A stretch of 64,000 nucleotides of DNA, taken from positions 62,001 to 126,000 of the forward strand of contig LLEY01000151.1 in the NCBI GenBank assembly GCA_001414485.1. Reading direction: 5' to 3'. Under the pieces are notes generated by a model. That model searched no databases. It was given only the letters and a program-made list of their open reading frames with translations, and had not been told where the DNA came from. The DNA comes from Calycina herbarum. Lineage: Eukaryota; Ascomycota; Leotiomycetes; Helotiales; Pezizellaceae. Below, piece after piece: positions 57,974 to 64,000 of the stretch. The number at the start of each line of letters is the position of its first letter. Position 1 is the stretch's first letter. The position numbers and the translations under genes are program-made.

Positions 57974-60143
57974 TTACATAGACACTCCCAATCCTTGAGT
58001 TCCGTCTCGACCATCCTTTGAGGGATCACGTCCAATAAGACTCTTGAAATCCAAGCCAACCTCAGAGAGCATCTTGGCATGTTCTTTGGCTTGATTCATA
58101 CATTCCACCCAGCCTGGTCCATCTCTATCAGTGCTACTGAGTTGGCGCGCAAGTATAACATTGAATGCATCAACCTGCTCTTTAGCCCATTTAACACAAG
58201 CACTCATGAGCAATGGCGGAAAGCAGGTCTGAAAGGTGGACACGGTGTTCCGAATGATGGTAAAGTATACAAAGGACAGTTCCCAAATATACTGACGAAG
58301 GTCCCCTTCGAAAATGCATTGCCTGGAAAAGTCAGTATGCAGTCAATATGAAAGGGCGAGTATGCTTACCTGGAGCGCTTGTGGATGGTATTGCTTCGAG
58401 CTTCAAGATATGCCTCTCTCGCACGATCTTCGAATCCCAGTCTTGCCAACCAGCTGACATTCCTCTTCGTCTTTTTCAGTTCGTTATGGGTATCCACCAG
58501 TTCACGAGTGATCAGACCCGCAAGTTTGGTAGCCCGCTCATCAGCCTTGAAACTTATAAAGTCTTGGGCAACAGCATTGCTCTTTAATCCTCTGGCCAAC
58601 GTGTTGAGTTTTTCTACACGGACAACAGCTGCATCAAATTGCTGGAGAGCGATATCGATATCAAGCTCGTCTACCTGGCTCTCAACCCATCGTAGATTTT
58701 GCTGCTTCCCATCCACATCGATTAGCATGTCTTTGATGTCGGAAAGGGTTTCGAGTAATTCCGTCTTCTTTAGCAAGCCCGGATCGCGTGACGCAAAGTA
58801 GTTGATCGTTTCCTTGGCCTTGTTGCTTGATTCCATTTCTGATCTGAGGCCTTTTCGTAACTCTTCTACAGCCTTTCTGAAATTCATCATTAGAGATGAT
58901 TTATCATTGTCCCCTGGCTTTTCAGTCTTGTAGGTAAACGATTCCTGACCCACTCCCCGGATCATGATAGCATCAGCCACTTTGTTTCTACTGCTACTTG
59001 ACTCACTCGTCCCAGCAAGGTCAACCAGCTCAATATCCAATAAAGGCCAGCATTTATCGGCTACAAGCTTGGATGGGGCCTGTCGTTGATCAGCGGCACT
59101 ACCTTCAACCTTTCTCTTTTTCCTCGAAGCAATGAGAATGTGATCATTCAGTAAAAAGATTTGCATAGCGCGTCTAGATTTCCATGTTGCGCTATCCAAC
59201 TCGATCCACAAACCTGCATTTTGCACCACGTGGCGACCGGGCAGTGAGGGAAGAAACTTTTGGGACCCTTCGACATTCTTCCATAAAGCCTAATGTAATT
59301 TAGTATTCCAAGTTAAGTGGTTGTATGACGGCAAATGGACGCATACCTGAAGTTGAGAATTCCACATAGCAGTCCGATCAGCCACAGAACTTCTTTTGTC
59401 CCTCTTACTCAAGGTTGAGGGAAATCCCGATTGAAAGTCATTGTTTCCTGATCCTTGGGAAGAGGCAGTTCGGAGAGCCGTGGTGTTTGTTTTAAGCTCT
59501 GACATCAGATTTCTGAGAGCACGCATTTCCCCCTTTAAGCGTTCTGCTTCTTTGCTAATTTTGATGAACTGAGTTCGATTTTGGTAGACATTCTGCTGTA
59601 GGTCGACCGAGGTTCGATTTCGCATTTTCTTCAAAGATTGCTGGTATTCGTCAATCTCCTGCTCCGAGGCATTTCCTAACAGTCCGGCTATATAGTTCTC
59701 AGGGCGCAGATTTGGATCCCGCAATGCTTTCACGTCCACATTCAACCCCCCACCTCCAGGACGCAGATTTGGAGGTGGAACTTGTCCGCCACGAGCATTC
59801 GATTGAGCATATTGGTTGGGAAGTTGCGGAAGAGATGGGAGAGGAGGAGCAGTAGCGTCAAAGTCCGTAGGAAGATTATTAAATCGAGTCGAGTATCTTC
59901 GCTTGACCAGATCAGAAGTCTGTGCATACATTAGACTGCGATTCCTCAACTGGGAATAGCGAGGGTCCTTACCTTTCCGCTTGGTTGCGGTCGCGCCTGG
60001 GGAGGAGGGTTGTAAGCTGTTGGAGGACCTCTGGGAGCAGCTCCAGTTTGAGGTACAGGTCCGGAGATTTGTTGTGGCGCACTGATAGCTGGACGTGGGC
60101 CTTTTCTCTTCGTTCTGAGAGACACCCCCTTCGAGTCTGACAT
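57974..60143 (-). CDS. exo84: Exocyst subunit Exo84
   Basis: Component of the octameric exocyst that tethers secretory vesicles to the plasma membrane. Exons 59973-60143, 59347-59919, 58370-59289 and 57974-58322; all GT-AG and in phase; 670 residues. The N-terminus is a Pro-rich disordered segment (GPRPAISAPQQISGP). A coiled coil follows (PENYIAGLLGNASEQEIDEY, QNRTQFIKISKEAERLKGEM), then a PH-like domain (NAGLWIELDSATWKSRRAMQ, FLLNDHILIASRKKRK) and a helical C-terminal region (REAYLEARSNTIHKRSRQC, FEGDLRQYIWELSFVYFTII). Matches fungal Exo84 in order and length. Shares a 311-bp divergent promoter with TOM20. Confidence 0.92.
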
Positions 60144-60454
60144 TTTGGTGGTGGTTAATTGAATGTTAAAGTTGGGAGGCGGTAGTTTCGTGGTCAAGTA
60201 TTACAGAGGTTCATGTGCAGATGAGGTTATCTTTAGTGAGCCTCCGGAGTCGAGAGCCCGCTAGAAGCCTGCCTAGGAGCCTAGGGTTGCCCCTGTAGCC
60301 GTGCCAAGACCACGCCTAGCTGGAGGCCGTCGAAGCAACTTATTTTTTGAGCAGCGAAGCCGAGTTCCTCCTGCTTCAACCACACCTTCACTTGAAGCTC
60401 GCCCTACCCTCTCCCACATCTTCTAGCATCAAAACTTCCGACCCAGATCCCAAG
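60144..60454. promoter_or_regulatory. Divergent promoter region, EXO84 / TOM20
   Basis: 311 bp between divergent start codons. No specific operator recognised. Confidence 0.5.
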
Positions 60455-61260
60455 ATGCCTAATACTAGCACAATTGTTCTGACCACTGTCGGCACCCTTG
60501 CGACAGGTTTCATAGGTGCGCCCTTCGAGCCTCGAGTTGTTGTTTGGATGTAGTGTAGTACGTTTTTGCTAATACAAGCTGCAGGATAGTTCGTCATCCC
60601 CGAAGATACCTTTGCCCTCAATCATCAAGCATGATCCGCGGCCGAGGGAACCCCCTTGCCAACTGCGATTGAACAGCATAGCTAACATCGACGAAAGTGC
60701 CATTTATTTCGATCATCGACGGCGGACCGATCCCAATTTCAGAAGATCATTGAAGAAGGAGGTTAAGAAACAAGCTCGCGCCGCGAAAGAGCAAGCCCAA
60801 CTCGACCAGATGAGAGAAAGGGAGCTTGTCAAGGTCAGAGTGGGTGAGGCGAAAGAGGATGGCTTCCCTCACGATTCGGATGAGAGAGAGTCCTATTTCA
60901 TGGTAGAGGTCGAGAAGGGAGAACGGCTACAAGCAGAGGGTAACAGCGATGTTGAATTCCGGCCGCAGATTAGATGCTAACTACTGGTAGGATCCAACTT
61001 GGAGGCTGCATTATGTTTTTACAAGGCACTCAAGGTTTATCCCTCGCCTGCTGACTTGATCTCCATTTACGATAAAACTGTGAGTCTCGTTGTGTGCTCC
61101 CTCGCCAGCATTTACTTATATTTGTATCATTTAGGTATCAAAACCCGTCCTCGATTTGCTTGCGGAAATGATTGCTGCGGATGAAGAATTGGAAGTTGGA
61201 CCATTTGGAGGAGGGCCCGGCTCGGATACCAGCGCAACAGCTGGCGTGCCACTCGACTGA
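60455..61260 (+). CDS. tom20: Mitochondrial import receptor Tom20, apparent 4-nt microexon
   Basis: Outer-membrane receptor for presequence-bearing precursors. Best model: 60455-60515, 60585-60588 (GATA), 60698-60939, 60991-61079 and 61135-61260; 173 residues. The N-terminal anchor is [20 protein letters not shown] followed by [19 protein letters not shown]. The receptor domain has [20 protein letters not shown] and a C-terminal [20 protein letters not shown]. The GATA microexon is flanked by a TGCTAATAC branch and GCAG acceptor, then GTTCGT donor and GCTAACAT branch with AAAG acceptor; it restores the conserved [10 protein letters not shown]. The alternative, one intron ending at CATAG (60681), is also in frame but replaces GYA with ANIDESA inside the conserved anchor end. 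Remaining joins are unambiguous. Confidence 0.9.
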
Positions 61261-61979
61261 GGGGGTTCTCAACACCTGCTAGACACTCCCCTCTCTTGGA
61301 GCAAGCGTGGAAGAGGCTGGATGCAATGTACCCCTTCGGCGACTTCTTCGAATCTCCTTTTTACGTCTGTACAATTGTAAATATTATGAGGGTATGGGCC
61401 ATAGCGACGAGGGGCAACCAGGGAAGGTATGCTTTGTAATGTTAAGAAGATTATCGGTAGCCTGGGTGTTGCAAGGCCATTTCACGACTGTAATTTGTAT
61501 AGGCCAAATATCAACAAGATGACGTAGCGAGATTTCAAATGCTTCGAATTATTGAGCTTCGAATTATTGAGGGTGAAGTTGTTATTGGTCTTGATGCCAC
61601 CAAAGCGCGTTATGGTAAACAAGAAGAGTGAATAGTGAATAGTAAATGCCTTTGTAGAAGAGCTACTAAAACCCCTTTTCGAGGGCGGATTGGCTCGACA
61701 GGGATGCATGGCTTGCCCGTACAGCGCAGCGCTGGCGGAGTTTAAATTCATGCAGGGGTCGTCAACTTGCAGATTGTACAGCACCGCGTCCTTAGGTTCG
61801 CGACGAAATCTTGAAGATCAACACCTCCACCTCCACCTCCTGAACCACCAACGACATCCATCCTAACAAAACTCCCAGTCGCCCTCACCTTTTCCGTCGG
61901 CGATCCCATTCCCATCTTCGACGACTTCATCCTACCTCACTCGTTCGGCGATGACTTCAACCTGAAGACAACTAAAACC
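61261..61979. other. Spacer, dynein heavy chain promoter
   Basis: TOM20 3' UTR then the pyrimidine-rich leader of the dynein gene. No other gene. Confidence 0.5.
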
Positions 61980-64000
61980 ATGATGGAGGTAACTTCTCCA
62001 GGTTCGGCTGGGTCGCCAGCGAACGGCCTCCCTGCAAACGGGGGATATCAAATCGACCCTCAAAAAATAATCAACCACCTCACGCAAGTCTGCGAAGTCA
62101 CTCTGGGGGCCACCAAACGGGATCTCGAGAATGCCGGTAGCATATTGTCCATTGCGAAGGTGTCTGACACCACTCAACGTGTTCAACGCTGGGCGGAATC
62201 CCAAGAAGTGCTTTACATACAGAAAGAACGCCCCCCCGGAAGCGAACTAGAAGCGGTGCTTGATGAATCCAGTATGTATTGCTGCTGAGGGAACTTTGGA
62301 CTATGACTAACTCCCCACCCAGCTCCAACAAGCTATAGCTATTGCCTCACGTCCGAAATCGTCTTCTCGCCTTCAACAATTGCCTCGATTGCCCTTTTGA
62401 AACGGCCTTTTCCTATAGATCCTTCGATACCCATTTCACAACAAATACAAATTATTAATTTGCCGGGCGTTGACTCTTTGAGCAATGGCGCCGGTGGACA
62501 GAGCACCTCTATTTCTCCATTCGAAGTCTTGCATTCTGTTGTACACCTAGCGCTGGCGCCGTATTTTGACGCATATACCAAAAAGCAGCAAACCACAAAT
62601 GGCGTTCGTGGGAGATCTGATGCTGAAGCGAAAACTGGAATTCCAGTGACCAAGAAGCGGATGGCAGAGCTAGAACTAAGCTTGCTTCATTTGCAGCAAA
62701 ACATCGAAATTCCCGACCTCGTCTTGGCTATGCACCCGATAGTCCAGACTGCTCTCGAGGAAGCAGCGGCTCGAAATGTGCGGCCTTCTGCAGAACTTGT
62801 TCCCACGGCAGTCCTACATGATAGCACATTTCTCAATAATTTGCAGTCGATTGTGAATGGGTGGATCAAATCGATACAAGCCATTACCAAGATGTCGCGG
62901 GACCCAAGCAGCGGCACTGCAACACAGGAGATCAATTTTTGGCTTTCTATGGAATCTGCCATCGAGGGAATCCAGGCTCAACTTGGTTCCGAAGGAGTTC
63001 TTTTAACCATGGAAATCCTCCGCACAGCCAAGCGGTTTCAAGCCACTATCAGTTTCACTGCCGATACTGGATTGAAAGATGCGATGGAAAAGGTCCAGAA
63101 ATACAACCAGCTCATGAGAGATTTTCCTCTGGACGAATTGCTTTCAGCCACCTCGCTATCAAAGATTCAGGATTCGCTGGGTATGATTTTCAATCATCTC
63201 AATAGGAGGCTTCGGATATGCCCTTATCCTATTCGGAGGGCGCTTCCTTTGGTGGAAGCCATTTCTGCTGATTTAGATACCCAATTACATAACTTGCTCC
63301 ACGGCACCTCCTTGATGCATCTCGAATACAGAGAATTTCAAAATTTAATGACGACGACAGATTCGATATTCCAGATATGGGATGATCACATCAAGGAGTT
63401 CACAGGGGTTGCTCGTGAGGTGACTAGGCGGCGAAATGAAAAGTTCATTCCCATCAAGATAACTCCAGCCCATTTTGATCTTCAAGCAAGGTTGAAATAT
63501 GTCAGTACATTCCGAGATAATCATGAACAGCTTCAGAAGACTATTGTCAATGTATTGGGACCGAAAAGCGGAGGTGCTGGGGATGGGCTATTAAATGGAG
63601 CCGTTCACGTCGAGGAAATGGGCGATGTCGATGCCGTGGAGGAAGTACAACAAGCATATGCTGCTTTGAATAATGTCGACTTGTTGGATGTCTCACCGGA
63701 GGGTACTCAGAGATGGATTCAGGCCGAAATCACATACAATGAGAGAACATCTAGAGTCGAAAACTCGATCATCGCCAGACTTAGAGATCGCCTAGCAACA
63801 GCAAAGAATGCCAATGAAATGTTTCGAGTCTTCTCTAAATTCAACGCGTTATTTGTCCGACCAAAGATCCGCAGTGCCATCACTGAATATCAGACTACGC
63901 TCATCGAAAATGTCAAAAATGATATTTCTGCTCTCCACGAACGCTTCAAGCAGCAATATGGTCACTCTGAAGCCCATGCTATGGCACAACTTCGAGACTT
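61980..64000 (+). CDS. Cytoplasmic dynein heavy chain, N-terminal part (cut by window end)
   Basis: Motor subunit of cytoplasmic dynein, carrying nuclei and vesicles toward microtubule minus ends (Aspergillus nudA, Neurospora ro-1). Exon 1 is 61980-62271; the intron (GTATGT...CCCAG) is 51 nt; exon 2 runs from 62323 past the window end without a stop. Two adjacent ATGs give [13 protein letters not shown]. The sequence belongs to the tail (DHC_N1): [80 protein letters not shown] and [20 protein letters not shown]. The ~660 residues present cover only the N-terminal subunit-binding region; the AAA+ motor lies outside. Confidence 0.9.

Overview
The window is nuclear DNA of a filamentous ascomycete (Pezizomycotina). 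Almost all genes have short GT-AG introns (about 45-110 nt, a few of 180-330 nt), usually with a CTAAC/CTGAC-type branch site just before the acceptor. Intergenic DNA is moderate. Several gene families are fungus-specific: HAL-type kinase, DUF3112 membrane protein, 2EXR protein, BAS2-like secreted protein, Svf1 and a divergent histone H4. Protein flavour suggests Leotiomycetes (Helotiales-like), but that is inference. The exon models below were built by hand from reading frame, splice signals and remembered family conservation; none has transcript support.

Layout. 1-10 kb is a conserved housekeeping block: VPS36 (ESCRT-II, cut by the window edge) divergent from a THP3-like SAC3/GANP protein, a Pmp3/UPF0057 proteolipid, the AP-1 beta subunit and EMC4. 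10.8-15.1 kb is an accessory cluster on the minus strand: three related Myb/SANT-like proteins (one interrupted by an in-frame TGA) and a 54-residue Cys-rich microprotein. 15.1-18.3 kb is AT-rich with no convincing gene and holds a 474-bp terminal-inverted-repeat element flanked by TA. 18.3-26.2 kb carries a six-exon variant histone H4, Svf1, a DUF2231 membrane protein, a secreted AA8-like cytochrome and a BAS2-like small secreted protein. 26.6-32 kb holds two decayed genes: an alpha/beta-hydrolase/NB-ARC (NLR-like) gene and an amidase.

32.8-47.2 kb returns to mostly intact genes: mitochondrial ribosomal protein uL11m, a HAL4/SAT4-type kinase, HSP10, a 2EXR protein, a frameshifted second member of the Cys-rich CGH microprotein family, and a DUF3112 seven-helix membrane protein. 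48.5-55.7 kb is accessory: a tRNA-Lys-like sequence with a broken acceptor stem, an unrecognised membrane gene, an Hsp70-like gene with an in-frame stop, a single zinc-finger ORF and a long AT-rich gene-free stretch. 56.2-64 kb is housekeeping again: PP2A catalytic subunit, EXO84, TOM20 (apparently with a 4-nt microexon) and the N-terminus of cytoplasmic dynein heavy chain, cut by the window end.

Many housekeeping genes serve membrane traffic or organelle biogenesis (VPS36, AP-1 beta, EXO84, EMC4, TOM20, HSP10, uL11m, dynein), but they are separate transcription units, not an operon-like system. The contrast that stands out is intact housekeeping genes beside accessory islands in which at least five genes carry frameshifts or nonsense codons.
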